From a bacterium HR40 (GTDB lineage Bacteria > Pseudomonadota > Alphaproteobacteria > Geminicoccales > Geminicoccaceae): a DNA stretch of 64,000 nt. This document shows, piece after piece, positions 7,520 through 17,458 of this stretch (the first letter of the stretch is position 1; every line of letters begins with the position of its first letter). The notes beneath the pieces were generated by a model. It worked only from the letters and a program-made list of their open reading frames with translations. It did no database searches and was not told where the DNA came from. Position numbers and translations under genes: made by a program. The stretch lies in contig BEIQ01000001.1 of the NCBI GenBank assembly GCA_002898275.1, forward strand, positions 675,899 to 739,898, in the 5' to 3' direction.

Positions 7520-8212
7520 ATGCGCTCGGCGACGCTCTATGCACTCTTGATGGCTCTCCTGCTCGCTCCGGCGGCGGGTTGGGCGGCGGTACCGGCGACG
7601 GCCTTGCTGCGGGCACCGGAAGTGGCACTGGGCTCGCCGACGCGTCTGCCCAAATGGCGGCGAGTGTTGGAATCCCTCGACCAGGAGGAAGCGGCATTGC
7701 GGGCCTGTCTCGCCGATGCCAGGGCCTGCGAGGGGGCGCGAGAACGGGCATGGCGACAGACGGTGCGGGCGACGAGCGGGCTGCCGCTCGGCCAACAGCT
7801 CGAGGCGATCAACCGCTTCGTCAACGCATCGCCCTACCGCTCCGACAGCGAACTGTGGGGTGCCAGCGACTACTGGGCGACGCCCCGGGAATTTCTCGCG
7901 CGCTCGGGCGACTGCGAGGACTATGCCATCGCCAAATACGCGACCCTCCGTCTGCTGGGGATCCCAGAAGGCGCCATGCGACTGGTGGTGCTCCACGACA
8001 CGCGGCGCAACTTCGTGCACGCCGTGTTGGTGGTCGCGGACGGTCCGAGGCGATGGGTCCTCGACAATCTGTCCGACCGCGTGCTGCCGGAGGAGACCCT
8101 GCCCCACTACCGGCCCTATTACAGCGTCAATGCGGAAGGTCTCTGGCGGCCCGCGACGCCCGGTCGGGGGCTCGTGCTCGACGAACGCGATCTTCGCCCA
8201 GCCCGCCGTTGA
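7520..8212 (+). CDS. Exported transglutaminase-like cysteine peptidase (BTLCP/LapG-like)
   Basis: This 230-residue protein has a signal peptide (hydrophobic 5-20, ending around GWAAVPA) and a bacterial transglutaminase-like cysteine peptidase domain. The probable catalytic triad is Cys132 in SGDCEDYAIAKY, His167 in FVHAVLVV and Asp182 in VLDNL. Members of this family (DUF920/COG3672) include LapG, which cleaves surface adhesins in the periplasm. No LapD or adhesin gene is adjacent, so the substrate is unknown. A GGAGG site lies 9 bp before the ATG. It follows flhB, with a CtrA-like box between. Confidence 0.88.
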   Translation: MRSATLYALLMALLLAPAAGWAAVPATALLRAPEVALGSPTRLPKWRRVLESLDQEEAALRACLADARACEGARERAWRQTVRATSGLPLGQQLEAINRFVNASPYRSDSELWGASDYWATPREFLARSGDCEDYAIAKYATLRLLGIPEGAMRLVVLHDTRRNFVHAVLVVADGPRRWVLDNLSDRVLPEETLPHYRPYYSVNAEGLWRPATPGRGLVLDERDLRPARR

Positions 8213-8218
8213 GGGGGT

Positions 8219-8806
8219 TCATGCAGGAGTATCCGGCCCTCGGCTCGCTTCCGCTTCGCCCCGCAACTGGGCCCACACCGGATCGCCGGTCAGGGTCGTC
8301 CAGTGATCGATGATGTATTTGCGAAACCAGACGCTGAAGCGCGCGGGCATCCGCTGCATCTCCTCGCGCAGCTCCCCCGGCTCCACCCAAGCGTAGCCCT
8401 CGGCTTCGCGCGGGTCCGGCCGTAGCGGGCCGTCGTAGACGCCAGCGAAGACATGGACGATCTCGTCCTCGATCATCCCGCCGCCGACATCGGCGCGGTA
8501 GGGAACGCGCAGCAGGGGTAGGAGCTCGCACGAAAACCCCATCTCCTCGAGGAGGCGACGCTGGGCGGCCCGCTCGACCGGCTCCTGCGGCCGCGGATGG
8601 CTGCAGCAGGTGTTGGTCCACAGCCCGCCGGAGTGATACTTGCCGATCGCCCGCTTCTGCAGAAGCAACCGGCCGCGCGGATCGCGGATCACCACCGACA
8701 GAGCTCGGTGCCGAAGTCCGTGTCGGTGCGCCTCGAGCTTGCCGGCGGTCCCCACCGCCTGGTCATCGTCGTCCACGAGGAGGACGAATTCTTCGCTGTC
8801 GATCAT
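8219..8806 (-). CDS. idi: Isopentenyl-diphosphate delta-isomerase, type 1
   Basis: This Nudix-fold enzyme (195 residues) interconverts IPP and DMAPP in isoprenoid synthesis. Key residues are Cys67 in WTNTCCSHP and Glu113/Glu115 in MIEDEIVH, matching the catalytic Cys67 and the Glu pair of the E. coli enzyme. The Nudix-like stretch RAAQRRLLEEMGF is also present. Type 1 Idi is patchy in alphaproteobacteria and often linked to carotenoid or quinone demand. It is convergent with the protease gene, with a 6-bp gap. Confidence 0.95.
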   Translation of the reverse strand: MIDSEEFVLLVDDDDQAVGTAGKLEAHRHGLRHRALSVVIRDPRGRLLLQKRAIGKYHSGGLWTNTCCSHPRPQEPVERAAQRRLLEEMGFSCELLPLLRVPYRADVGGGMIEDEIVHVFAGVYDGPLRPDPREAEGYAWVEPGELREEMQRMPARFSVWFRKYIIDHWTTLTGDPVWAQLRGEAEASRGPDTPA

Positions 8807-9162
8807 GTCCGGCGCGCTCCTCCGTCACTTCCTGCGGAGCCCCCAAGGGCAAGCCGCACCGGGGCGGCGGCGGGCACGGAGGCGCCGGGCTGCGATTTCT
8901 GGGGTTTTCCCCGAGGAAGACCGTCGCCAGCGGACGACCGCTGAGGATCGAGGCAGCCTGGGCGGGAAGTGGCGAGATTCCGGCGGAGGTCCGGTCGCCG
9001 CAGGACGGAATCGGAAATCTCGCGCGCGCGGAGCGCGACGCCAGGGCCCGCCGAGCGTGTGAGGAAAGCGGTTGCACGCCGGAGCGAGGGACGACGAGGG
9101 TCGAATGCCGGTGCCGGGACGCCCACGAGACCCGCAGCGCCACCAAGGGCGAAGACGAACAC
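8803..9162 (-). CDS. Doubtful small exported protein upstream of idi
   Basis: A GTG at 9162 preceded by GGGAGG opens a 119-codon frame. It begins VFVFALGGAAGLVGVPAPAF, which resembles a signal peptide, and its stop overlaps the idi start as ATGA. Against it, third-position GC is clearly lower than in neighbouring genes, the composition is rich in Arg, Pro and Ser, and no family is recognisable. The rest of 8807-9421 shows nothing else. It may be non-coding leader of idi. Confidence 0.25.
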   Translation of the reverse strand: MFVFALGGAAGLVGVPAPAFDPRRPSLRRATAFLTRSAGPGVALRAREISDSVLRRPDLRRNLATSRPGCLDPQRSSAGDGLPRGKPQKSQPGASVPAAAPVRLALGGSAGSDGGARRT

Positions 9163-9421
9163 GAGCTGCCTCCCCGCGACGACGAGGGGATTCTAGCCAC
9201 GATCGTCCCGCTCTGTCACCTGCCGTCAGCCCGCGCCAGCGAGACGCTTCCTCGCCGCCCGATCGGGCGCGAGGGGAGGGATCGCGCGCCGGCGGCGACG
9301 ACGGGGCTCCGGCTCTCTCTGGCCTAGCGATGACGCTCCGCACCAGGGCTGCCGGATGCCCCTCGCGCGCACCGCGGATCGTCGCGGACGCCGCGCTGCC
9401 GTCAATGCATCCGCCGGCGCC
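9163..9421. other. Intergenic stretch upstream of idi, no recognised gene
   Basis: Between the doubtful frame above and the wrbA stop I see no conserved frame on either strand, no tRNA and no clear hairpin. It probably holds the idi promoter. Confidence 0.5.
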
Positions 9422-10027
9422 TCAGCGGGCGAGCTTCTTCGCCAGAGTCGCCACATGGCGCCCTTGGAAGCGCGCCATGGCCAGTTCCTTTTCGCTCGGC
9501 ATTCGCGAACCGTCGCCGCCGGCGATGGTGGAGGCCCCATAAGGCGAGCCGCCCTTCACTTCTTCGACGCCCATTTGCTCGCCGCAGCTGTAGGGCAGCC
9601 CCACGACGATCATGCCGTGATGGAGGAGAGTGGGGATGAAGGTGAGGATCGTCGACTCCTGACCACCGTGCTGGGTGGCCGAACTGGTGAACACGCTCGC
9701 GAGCTTGCCGATGAGCGCTCCCTTGGCCCACAGGCCACCGGTCTGATCGAGGAAATTCCGCATCTGACCCGCCATATTGCCGAAGCGGGTCGGTGTGCCG
9801 AAAATGATCGCGTCATAATCGGCGAGCTCCTCCGGATGGGCGACCGGGGCTGGCTGGTCGAGTTTCGCGCCTGCCTTCTCGGCCAGTTCCCGCGGCATGG
9901 TCTCGGGCACCCGCTTCACCGAGACCTCGACATCGGGCACTTCGCGCGCGCCTTCGGCGATCGCATAGGCCATCCGCTCGATGTGACCGTACATGCTATA
10001 ATAAAGAACGAGAACGCGTGTCGGCAT
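9422..10027 (-). CDS. wrbA: NAD(P)H:quinone oxidoreductase WrbA
   Basis: WrbA (201 residues) is a flavodoxin-like tetrameric FMN enzyme that reduces quinones by two electrons. The FMN loop is [12 protein letters not shown] (about 9-20). Other signatures are [27 protein letters not shown] and the [12 protein letters not shown] segment. The ATG at 10027 follows GGAGGAGAGG and gives the standard length (E. coli 198). The longer upstream frame has no similarity. Confidence 0.96.
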   Translation of the reverse strand: MPTRVLVLYYSMYGHIERMAYAIAEGAREVPDVEVSVKRVPETMPRELAEKAGAKLDQPAPVAHPEELADYDAIIFGTPTRFGNMAGQMRNFLDQTGGLWAKGALIGKLASVFTSSATQHGGQESTILTFIPTLLHHGMIVVGLPYSCGEQMGVEEVKGGSPYGASTIAGGDGSRMPSEKELAMARFQGRHVATLAKKLAR

Positions 10028-10140
10028 GTCGCACCTCTCCTCCGCATGCGAGGACCCCGCCCGGCGATGTGGGATGCGATCGTGGCGGGCAGGAGAGGCG
10101 AAGGCGGCAATGCAGCGTTTCCCCGACGCGAACGAATGCC

Positions 10141-11028
10141 TCACTCGGCCGGCTGCAACGGAGCGTGCTGCAGACGCGAGGGAAACCCGACCGGGGCGAG
10201 AGCGGCGGCCGGCAGCAGCTCGATCAAGCCGATCTCGGGCGGTCGGAGGAAACGAACGGGCAGGCCGGTGGTGCCGACTCCCGACGTGACGAAAAGGTGC
10301 CGCCCCCCGACCTCGTGCAGTCCGTGCGCCTGGCGACGTGGCAGGCGACTCATGGTGACCACGGGCCCGAAGCCCGGAAGGCACACCTGTCCTCCGTGGG
10401 TATGACCAGCGATGACGAGCCGGACGTTGGCGGGCACGAAGCTGTGGACATCCGGAGAGTGGCTGAGGAGGATCGCTGGTTCGTCCTCCGGCAGCCCGGC
10501 AAAGGCGGCTTCGAGATCGTGCCGAAAGGTCACCGGATCATCCAAACCGACAAGCCACAGTCGGCCGCCGTCGAGGTCGATCGGCAACGATTCGTTGACG
10601 AGGACCCGTATCCCTGCAGCCGTCAGCGCCCGCGCCACGCGTGCGCCGTCATAGTCGTAGTCGTGATTGCCGAGGACCGCATAGCTCGGGATTCTGCGGG
10701 CGAGCGGCTCGAGGGTCGCCAAGGCGATCTCGGGCGCGATCGGCACCGCGCCCCATGTCTCGGTGGTGGAGAAATCGCCCGGCAGGAGCACGAGGGATGG
10801 CTCGAGGTCGAGGATGCGGCGGGCGATCCGGGCGAGTCTGGACACCGTCATGTGCGGCCAAGCCGCGTGGACATCCGCGAGGACGGCGATGCGGATCGGC
10901 GCGGCTAGCATCCTTTCGCCAGGCCAGGACAAGCGGTGGAAGCGAACGATCAGCCGCCGTGGCTCGATGGCGAGCCCGTAAACACCGCTCGCCGCTGCAA
11001 GAGCCGCGAAAACCTCGAGGATGGCCAT
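10141..11028 (-). CDS. Membrane-anchored metallophosphoesterase (YaeI-like)
   Basis: This calcineurin-like phosphoesterase (about 295 residues) has one N-terminal hydrophobic helix ([20 protein letters not shown]) and the dimetal motifs [35 protein letters not shown] and [10 protein letters not shown]. It resembles the COG1408/YaeI group, some of which act at the membrane on lipid-linked phosphates such as UDP-diacylglucosamine. The substrate cannot be fixed here. The start may be ATG 11028 or ATG 11076; the first places the membrane helix directly at the N terminus. Confidence 0.85.
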   Translation of the reverse strand: MAILEVFAALAAASGVYGLAIEPRRLIVRFHRLSWPGERMLAAPIRIAVLADVHAAWPHMTVSRLARIARRILDLEPSLVLLPGDFSTTETWGAVPIAPEIALATLEPLARRIPSYAVLGNHDYDYDGARVARALTAAGIRVLVNESLPIDLDGGRLWLVGLDDPVTFRHDLEAAFAGLPEDEPAILLSHSPDVHSFVPANVRLVIAGHTHGGQVCLPGFGPVVTMSRLPRRQAHGLHEVGGRHLFVTSGVGTTGLPVRFLRPPEIGLIELLPAAALAPVGFPSRLQHAPLQPAE

Positions 11029-11913
11029 ATCCCGACCCAGCGATCGATGGCGCCGCTCGCGCCCGCTACCATGCACCCGTATATGCTGGATTTCATAGTA
11101 GGAGTAGCTTGCGATCCGCGAAAGGGCTTTTTCGTCGAGGGTGACCCCCGCGACGAGAGTTGCGGCATCGTCGTATGGCGGTGGCTATTCCGGCTCGCCC
11201 GTCATCTGCGCTCGCCGTTGGCCGGCAGTCGGCTCCGCCATCGCGAGGGTGAGCAGCGCTGGCGCAAGGATGTCTCAGGCCGCGGTGTGACGGAACCGGG
11301 CGAACGGTCCACTCGAGGGTCGCCCCAGGCATGGCGAGCTCATGGCGATGGCAGCGCCGACCCACGCATCGGCGAGTTCCCATGGCGACGAGCGTCGGAG
11401 AGCGCAAGCCGGGAGCTCGCACGGGGGACGAGCGGCCACGCACGACGATCGACGCGATCGGTGCTGGATTCCGAAGCGCGTGCGAGATCGCATCGCGCGA
11501 GGGGCGGGTGCGATCCTTCGGCCCGTCGCGCATCGCCCGCCAAAAAACGGTGGCACGCTCGCGCGACCGCAAAGGGTGCGGCTCCGGTCGACGACAGGGA
11601 GGCCAGGGAGAGCAGGGGGCTTGCGCGGCGAGCCTTGCACTACGACAATGCCACCATTCCCGCAGCGCGCGAAGCGCAACCGACAGGAAGCGCCTCGTTT
11701 GGCAGGAGCGGGCAAGGTTGGCGCGCGAACCCTCTGCCAGCTTTTCGGCTTTGTCGGAGCTGCGGGCCGGCTCGGCCGAGGTATCGGCCGCGCTCGACGA
11801 GGCGACGCGAGATGGCGAAAAGCAGCCGAACGGCTCGCGAATCGCGACGACGGCCAGGACCGAGGTCGAAACCCTGGTCGGCGGGGAGAAGGGCAGGGCA
11901 GCCCGGACGCGAC
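11029..11913. other. 885-bp gap with no recognisable gene
   Basis: Several frames are open here because of the high GC content, but all give Arg/Ser/Ala-rich translations with no family motif on either strand. An AT-rich patch around 11080-11120 probably contains the promoter for the phosphoesterase. No tRNA, repeat array or strong terminator was seen. Confidence 0.5.
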
Positions 11914-12612
11914 ATGGCGGATGTGGCGAGCAACACCGAGCCCGGTTCGGGCTTCACCTGGTCGTGGCGAAGGGCGCGCGGCGGCTTCGTGGCGAGGAAC
12001 GCCCTGCACCACCTGCTCGCCGCCGGCCTTTCCTGCTGGTCCCTTTTGTCGCCCGTCTCGGCATCGGCGTCACCCGTGATCCTCGAGGGCATCACCTTCA
12101 GCGACGAGGCAGGGGGGTTCGCGATCCTCGAAGGGCGCGGCCGCGGCCAGCCCGACGACCCCTTTGTGATCGTGGAGGAGATCTTCGACGAACGCGTACC
12201 GGCGATCCTCACCATCCGCGGTCTCGGTCGCGCGGCGGAGCGCTTGACGGTAGCTGGCGCCGCCGCTGGCTTCACCCTGGTGAAAATCGTCCGCAACGCG
12301 ACTCCGCTCACCTGGACGAGTTTCGAGCTCGAGCTGCGGGAGGTCCGAACGCGCTCGAGCCCCTACGAGGATGGCCTGAGTTTTGCCCAAGCCCTCGGGC
12401 CGCAGCGCCTCTATCGTTCAGATCGCTTCACCGCCGCCTTCCAGACCGATGAACCTCGCGATGTCCTGACCTTCCACGGCGGCGTCGTGCGGCCCGGCGA
12501 AACGGTGACCGTCGAACTCGCCATCACCGACTATTCGCCGATCTTCGAGTTCTACCTCGTGCAGCGCCAGCTGGCGCCGGTTGCAGCCATCCATGGGCTG
12601 CCCTTCGATTAG
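11914..12612 (+). CDS. Exported protein of unknown function
   Basis: This 232-residue protein has a long basic N region followed by a hydrophobic stretch (HHLLAAGLSCWSLLSPVSASA), consistent with signal peptidase cleavage after ASA near residue 53. The mature part is beta-rich and acidic, with GRGQPDDPFVIVEEI, LTWTSFELELREV and VVRPGETVTVELAITDY. I do not recognise the family. Start choice is weak, as no good ribosome-binding site precedes ATG 11914. It stands alone between a long gap and a promoter that overlaps its stop. Confidence 0.7.
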   Translation: MADVASNTEPGSGFTWSWRRARGGFVARNALHHLLAAGLSCWSLLSPVSASASPVILEGITFSDEAGGFAILEGRGRGQPDDPFVIVEEIFDERVPAILTIRGLGRAAERLTVAGAAAGFTLVKIVRNATPLTWTSFELELREVRTRSSPYEDGLSFAQALGPQRLYRSDRFTAAFQTDEPRDVLTFHGGVVRPGETVTVELAITDYSPIFEFYLVQRQLAPVAAIHGLPFD

Positions 12613-12615
12613 CGG

Positions 12616-12644
12616 CTGACAACGATTGAGAAACCGCTTATATA
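12616..12644 (+). promoter_or_regulatory. Sigma-70 promoter for the DUF2892 gene
   Basis: CTGACA (12616-12621) and TATATA (12639-12644) are separated by exactly 17 bp, one of the best -35/-10 matches in the window. Predicted start is near 12651, 25 bp before the ATG. The -35 box begins 4 bp after the preceding stop codon. Confidence 0.7.
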
Positions 12645-12675
12645 GGCTTTGGCGTCGCAACCAGGAGGAACGCCG

Positions 12676-12876
12676 ATGGAGCGCAATGTCGGGACCGTCG
12701 ACCGAGTGGTGCGGATCGTTGTCGGCTTGCTCTTGATCTCGCAGGTCTTCTGGGGGCTGCAGACCAACTGGGGTTGGATCGGTTTGATCCCGCTCGTCAC
12801 CGGTCTCGTCGGTATGTGCCCGGCCTATCGGCTGCTCGGCCTTTCCACCTGTCCGATCGAGCGGCGCTCAGCCTAG
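12676..12876 (+). CDS. YgaP-like small membrane protein (DUF2892)
   Basis: This 66-residue protein starts MERNVGTVDRVVRIVVGLLL and has two membrane segments, with GLVGMCPAYRLLGLSTCP between the second helix and the C terminus. N-x-G-x-x-DR-x-x-R and GxCPxYxxxGxxTC are hallmarks of DUF2892, the membrane domain found alone or fused to rhodanese in YgaP. The two cysteines may bind sulfur or metal, but function is unknown. AGGAGG precedes the ATG. Confidence 0.9.
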   Translation: MERNVGTVDRVVRIVVGLLLISQVFWGLQTNWGWIGLIPLVTGLVGMCPAYRLLGLSTCPIERRSA

Positions 12877-13191
12877 AGTTCGCCACCTTCGACGTTGCCG
12901 GGTTGGGGATCGAGAGCCGCGGAGCGGGCGAGGGAGTGCGCCCGTGGCTTCCGAGACTGCGGCCGTGGGGAACAGGGTTCGCAGGCGGAGCGGGGCAGGG
13001 TGTCAGGTGCGGCGACACGAGGCGATGTGGGCCGTACGGACGTCGCTTCGCCAACCGACGAGGGCAACCAACCGGCGTTCGGGCCGTCCGAATAGCTGAG
13101 CGAGGGTGAACGAGCCGAGCGGACCTGCGCCCCCTCGCCCGGCCAATGGCCGCGTGTTTCGCACTCCTCGCCCCGCTAGGGAATGTCCGTC
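12877..13191. other. 315-bp convergent intergenic region
   Basis: This lies between the DUF2892 gene and clpA, which converge. Frames here are open but Arg/Gly-rich and unconserved. I see no strong hairpin with a T-tract and no RNA gene. Confidence 0.5.
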
Positions 13192-15522
13192 TCAAAGAGC
13201 CGGCTCGGGCAAGTTCCGATCCTCGTCCTCGTCGTCGGCGTCGACGATCTCCGCTCGCGCACGGCCGCGCACGGGGCTGGCCTGGAAGCGGAAAGCCGGC
13301 CGGTCGTCTTCGATCGTCACCAGCACCTTGCCGCCCTTGGCGAGCTGCCCGAACAGGAGCTCGTCGGCGAGCGGACGCTTGATGTGCTCCTGGATCACCC
13401 GCGCAAGCGGCCGGGCGCCATAGAGAGGCTCGTAGCCCCGCCGCGCTAGCCAGTCGCGCGCCAGGTCGTCGACCTCGATATGGACCCGCCGGTCAGCGAG
13501 CTGAGCGGCCAGCTCCTTGATGAATTTGTCGACCACCGAGCGCACGATCTCCGGCGTGAGGCCGCGGAACGGGACGACGGCATCGAGGCGGTTGCGGAAT
13601 TCGGGGGTGAACAGCCGCTTGATCGCCTCGGTGTCCTCGCCCTCCCGCTCCTCGCGACCGAACCCCATGGCCGGCTTGCTCATGTCGGCGGCACCGGCGT
13701 TGGTGGTCATGATGAGAATGACGTTGCGGAAATCCACCGTCTTGCCGTTGTTGTCCGTGAGCTTGCCGTAGTCCATCACCTGCAAGAGGATGTTGAACAC
13801 GTCCGGATGGGCTTTCTCGATCTCGTCGAGGAGAAGCACGGCGTGCGGATGCTGGTCGATGGCATCGGTCAGCAGCCCGCCCTGATCGAAGCCGACATAG
13901 CCGGGCGGTGCTCCGATCAGGCGCGATACGGCATGGCGCTCCATGTACTCGGACATGTCGAAGCGGACGAGCTCGATGCCCATGATGCGGGCGAGCTGGC
14001 GGGCGACCTCGGTCTTGCCGACACCGGTCGGACCCGAGAACAGGTAGCAGCCGATGGGTTTCTGCGGATCGCGCAGGCCGGCCCGGCTGAGTTTGATGGC
14101 ACTCGCCAGCACCTCGATCGCCTGGTCCTGACCGAACACCACCGCCTTGAGTTCGGCCTCGAGGTTCTTGAGCGCCTCTTTGTCGCGATGGTTGACTGCC
14201 TTGACGGGCACTCGCGCGATCTTGGACACCACGTCCTCGATGTCCTTGACGCCGATGACCTTGCGCCGGAGATGCTCGGGCCGGAGCATCTGGGCAGCGC
14301 CGACCTCGTCGATGACATCGATCGCTTTGTCGGGCAGCTTGCGGTCGTGGATGTAGCGGACGGAGAGCTGCACCGCCGCCCGCAATGCCGCATGGGTATA
14401 GCGCACGCCGTGGTGCTTTTCGAAGCTCGGCCGCAGGCCTTCGAGGATCTTGATCGTCTCTTCCTCGGTCGGCTCGGGGATGTCGATCTTCTGGAAGCGA
14501 CGTACGAGCGCCCGGTCCTTCTCGAAGTAGTTGCGGAACTCCTTGTAGGTGGTGGAGCCGATGCAGCGTAGCGAGCCGGAAGCGAGGGCTGGCTTGAGGA
14601 TGTTCGAGGCGTCGAGGGAACCGCCACTGGTCGCGCCCGCGCCGATCACCGTGTGGATTTCATCGATGAAGAGGATCGCCCGCTCGTCGTTCTCGAGCTC
14701 GTTGATGACCGCCTTGAGCCGCTCTTCGAAATCGCCGCGGTAGCGGGTGCCGGCGAGGAGCGCCCCCATGTCGAGGGCATAGATCACCGCCCGCTTGAGC
14801 ACGTCCGGCACCTCGCCGCGCACGATGCGCAATGCCAGACCCTCGGCGATCGCCGTCTTGCCCACTCCCGGATCGCCCACGAACAGCGGGTTGTTCTTGG
14901 AGCGCCGGCAGAGAATCTGGATCGTCCGCTCGATCTCGCGCTCGCGGCCGATGAGCACGTCGATCTTGCCCTGCCGCGCCTTCTCGTTGAGGTTGGTGCA
15001 GTAGGTGTTGAGCGCCTCGCCGCCCTCTCGCTTGTCTTCGCTCGCCCGTTCGTCCGCACCCCGCACGCGACGGTCCTCGCTCAAACCCGGTTTCTTGGCG
15101 ATGCCATGAGCAATGTAGTTCACGGCATCGAGCCGGGTCATGTTCTGTTCCTGCAGGAAATGGACGGCGTGCGACTCGCGTTCCGAGAAGAGGGCGACGA
15201 GCACGTTGGCGCCGGTCACCTCCGTGCGGCCGGAAGACTGGACGTGGATCGCCGCTCGCTGGATCACTCGTTGGAAACCAGCGGTCGGCTTGGCTTCCAC
15301 CACACCCTCGACCACGAGCCCGGTGAGCTCGTGATCGAGGAAGTCGGTGAGCTGCGCCCGCAGGCGATCGATTTCCACCGCGCAGGCACGCAGCACCGCC
15401 ACTGCGTCCTGGTCCTCGGTCAGTGCCAGCAGCAGATGTTCGAGGGTGGCGTACTCATGCTGCCGAGCGTTGGCAAGCGCGAGGGCCCGCCGCAGCGTCT
15501 TCTCGAGTGTCCGCGAGAGCAT
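13192..15522 (-). CDS. clpA: ATP-dependent Clp protease ATPase subunit ClpA
   Basis: ClpA (776 residues) is the AAA+ unfoldase that feeds substrates to ClpP. It has an N-domain (1-143, [19 protein letters not shown]), first ATPase domain with GDPGVGKT (near 225) and LFIDEIHT, and second with GPTGVGKT (near 505) and [12 protein letters not shown]. The acidic C-terminal tail is [17 protein letters not shown]. Two other in-frame starts lie at 15528 and 15531, but ATG 15522 has the best GGAGG spacing (8 bp). It is downstream of clpS with a 70-bp gap. Confidence 0.97.
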   Translation of the reverse strand: MLSRTLEKTLRRALALANARQHEYATLEHLLLALTEDQDAVAVLRACAVEIDRLRAQLTDFLDHELTGLVVEGVVEAKPTAGFQRVIQRAAIHVQSSGRTEVTGANVLVALFSERESHAVHFLQEQNMTRLDAVNYIAHGIAKKPGLSEDRRVRGADERASEDKREGGEALNTYCTNLNEKARQGKIDVLIGREREIERTIQILCRRSKNNPLFVGDPGVGKTAIAEGLALRIVRGEVPDVLKRAVIYALDMGALLAGTRYRGDFEERLKAVINELENDERAILFIDEIHTVIGAGATSGGSLDASNILKPALASGSLRCIGSTTYKEFRNYFEKDRALVRRFQKIDIPEPTEEETIKILEGLRPSFEKHHGVRYTHAALRAAVQLSVRYIHDRKLPDKAIDVIDEVGAAQMLRPEHLRRKVIGVKDIEDVVSKIARVPVKAVNHRDKEALKNLEAELKAVVFGQDQAIEVLASAIKLSRAGLRDPQKPIGCYLFSGPTGVGKTEVARQLARIMGIELVRFDMSEYMERHAVSRLIGAPPGYVGFDQGGLLTDAIDQHPHAVLLLDEIEKAHPDVFNILLQVMDYGKLTDNNGKTVDFRNVILIMTTNAGAADMSKPAMGFGREEREGEDTEAIKRLFTPEFRNRLDAVVPFRGLTPEIVRSVVDKFIKELAAQLADRRVHIEVDDLARDWLARRGYEPLYGARPLARVIQEHIKRPLADELLFGQLAKGGKVLVTIEDDRPAFRFQASPVRGRARAEIVDADDEDEDRNLPEPAL

Positions 15523-15592
15523 GGGCATCACCTCCGCACCGACCTCACCGGCCGTCTCCGGTCACCGGCCACGAGCGCTCTCCTTGCGACCG

Positions 15593-15919
15593 TCATTCCT
15601 TCTCCATTGTGCACTGCAGCGGGTGTTCGTGCTGGCGTGCGAACTCGATGACCTGGGCGACCTTGGTCTCCGCCACCTCGAAGGTGTAGACGCCGCACAC
15701 GCCGACACCCGTATGGTGCACATGCAGCATGATGCGGGTGGCTTCCTCGCGGTCCTTGTGGAAGAAGCGCTCGAGCACGTGCACCACGAACTCCATCGGC
15801 GTGTAGTCGTCGTTCAACAGCAGGACCTTGTACATGGACGGACGCTTGGTCTCCGTCCGCGTCCTCGTGACCACGGCACCGCGCGTGCCCTCGTCGCCGC
15901 GACCGGATTGCCCGCTCAT
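15593..15919 (-). CDS. clpS: Clp protease adaptor ClpS
   Basis: ClpS (about 108 residues) delivers N-degron substrates to ClpA. The core [20 protein letters not shown] contains the conserved N-D-D-x-T/Y-P-M-E-F motif that binds N-terminal residues, followed by [19 protein letters not shown]. The first 25 or so residues are the flexible tail that enters the ClpA pore. The start is uncertain: ATG 15919 is used, and ATG 15961 is possible. It directly precedes clpA. Confidence 0.94.
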   Translation of the reverse strand: MSGQSGRGDEGTRGAVVTRTRTETKRPSMYKVLLLNDDYTPMEFVVHVLERFFHKDREEATRIMLHVHHTGVGVCGVYTFEVAETKVAQVIEFARQHEHPLQCTMEKE

Positions 15920-15994
15920 GACCACGCGACCCCACACGATTCCGCTGTCATTCCCCTGCATGCCGAGTGTCCGGCTCCTTACCCCACGGGCCCA

Positions 15995-16022
15995 ATGATA
16001 GAGCAATCGTCAGGCAGGACAA
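15995..16022 (-). promoter_or_regulatory. Candidate promoter of clpS-clpA
   Basis: On the minus strand TTGTCC (16022..16017) and TATCAT (16000..15995) are 16 bp apart. Predicted start is near 15988, which gives a leader of about 70 bases to ATG 15919. An AAGGAG lies in the leader. Support is consensus only. Confidence 0.5.
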
Positions 16023-16137
16023 ATCCCCAGCCGCGATCCCCCGATCGCCTCGCCCGGGCGTCGATCCTCGCACCGGTGGGTGAACAATCGGTTGAAATCG
16101 ACGAGGCGACAAGCATCGTTTCGCGACCAACTCCCGG

Positions 16138-16833
16138 CTACTGCGAGGCTGTCGGGCGGATGCTGCCCCTGCTCTCGGCGAGCGCCCGCGCCACTGTCGC
16201 TTCGAGCGCGCCGTTCGCCACGCAGCGCCCCAGCCGGCCGAGCACGCCGACACCGCCCGTTTCGAAACTCGCGCTCTCGCTCGCCTCGGGGATCACCCGG
16301 CGGTCGCGATCGATGCGATCGGCGGTCGCGGCAAGACGGTAGGCGACGCGTATGCCCAGTCCCTCCGTGCCAGCTGTCCGCCCGGTGACCCGCACGATGG
16401 CCTCGAGATAGAGCGTGCGCACGAGCCGTTCGCCGTTCGTGCCAACGAGCCGGAGCCATGGCACGGCAACCGGCTGCCAGCCCTCGTTGCCATCGGCAGG
16501 AGCGATCTGGCCGCAGTCGAGCCACGGGTCGGGATCGCCCGCGTAGCGAAGCTCGAGCAGGGCGGGCGAGAGCTCCCGACGCACCACGACGAACCCCGAG
16601 GGAGCGAGGCGCTCGGCAGCCCTCCGCAGCGCCTCGGCCACGGGCGCGTCAGGTCGGACGGTTCGGGGGCGGGCGGCTGGGTTCTCCGGCGGCCGGTAAG
16701 CGACCTGCAGCGGGACCTCCGATGCCGCCCCCATCTGCCGCGACTCTGCCGCCGCGCAACTGGAAAGAGCGGCGATCGTCAACAGCACCGCCGCCCGCCG
16801 TCGAGCAGGGAAATGGCGACCGGCCGCCTCCAC
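16138..16833 (-). CDS. Putative lipoprotein of unknown function
   Basis: This protein (about 231 residues) has an N-terminal hydrophobic stretch ending in the lipobox LSSC (AAVLLTIAALSSC), so it is probably lipidated and anchored facing the periplasm. The rest, with VAYRPPENPAARPRTVRP and a C-terminal LGRCVANGALEATVARAL, is not a family I recognise. The GTG at 16833 lies one base after the phhB stop, suggesting translational coupling; an ATG at 16863 would overlap phhB. Confidence 0.7.
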   Translation of the reverse strand: MEAAGRHFPARRRAAVLLTIAALSSCAAAESRQMGAASEVPLQVAYRPPENPAARPRTVRPDAPVAEALRRAAERLAPSGFVVVRRELSPALLELRYAGDPDPWLDCGQIAPADGNEGWQPVAVPWLRLVGTNGERLVRTLYLEAIVRVTGRTAGTEGLGIRVAYRLAATADRIDRDRRVIPEASESASFETGGVGVLGRLGRCVANGALEATVARALAESRGSIRPTASQ

Positions 16834-16834
16834 C

Positions 16835-17233
16835 TCAGCTCGTCTCGCCCTCCGGCCGTTCACGATCGTATTTGATGTAGGCGAAGCGCAGATCCTTCTC
16901 CGGTGTTCCCTCGAGCGGCGGCTCCGGCCGCCAGCAGATCACCTCCTCGATCTTCTTCGCCAGTGCGAAATCCTTGTCGGTGATCCCCTGATGGTCGTGG
17001 GTGCGCAGCCGCACCTCGACCCAAGCGTAGGAGGCGGTAATGTCGGGATGATGCCAGGCGGCCTCGGCGAGATGGCCGACGGCACCGATCACCATGAGAG
17101 TGCCCTTCCAGCTGTGGGTGCGATAGCGTCGCCGAATCCAGCCGCGCTCCACGTACCAATGCGGCAGTTCGCGTGCCAGCCGCTCGGCGGCCTCCTCTTC
17201 CGTATAGACCTTGAGGGTTCGCTTCTCGCTCAC
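16835..17233 (-). CDS. phhB: 4a-hydroxytetrahydrobiopterin dehydratase
   Basis: This pterin-4a-carbinolamine dehydratase (132 residues) recycles the pterin used by phenylalanine hydroxylase. With the GTG at 17233 as start, His61-His62-Pro63 (WHHPDI) and His79 (THDHQGIT) fall exactly at the active-site His61/62/79 numbering of the mammalian enzyme. GGAGG 8 bp upstream supports this GTG over an ATG further upstream. No phenylalanine hydroxylase gene is adjacent, and some family members serve molybdopterin-related or regulatory roles. Confidence 0.9.
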   Translation of the reverse strand: MSEKRTLKVYTEEEAAERLARELPHWYVERGWIRRRYRTHSWKGTLMVIGAVGHLAEAAWHHPDITASYAWVEVRLRTHDHQGITDKDFALAKKIEEVICWRPEPPLEGTPEKDLRFAYIKYDRERPEGETS

Positions 17234-17458
17234 GTCCCGGACCTCCGCTACTCCCGCAACCGGCATCATAGCGTTTCGCCGGGCCGGGGCAATGAGCGGC
17301 CAGCGCTCCCCTCCTCGGCGCCACGCCGGGAACCGATGCCCGAGCCGCTCGACCGACGTCCATCTGGTCTGGGCGAGGCGCTTTGCGGTCTCGGCGCCGT
17401 CTATCGCCTGCCCGGGCTGGCGACAGCCGAGCGATGGGCGCGCCTTTCGCATTGCCGA

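Noticed and set aside
13480-14571. Long open frame opposite clpA, and similar ones opposite tsaD, aioA, opgH and maeB
   Set aside because: These are antisense shadows that arise from high GC content. None shows a motif, and each faces an unambiguous gene.
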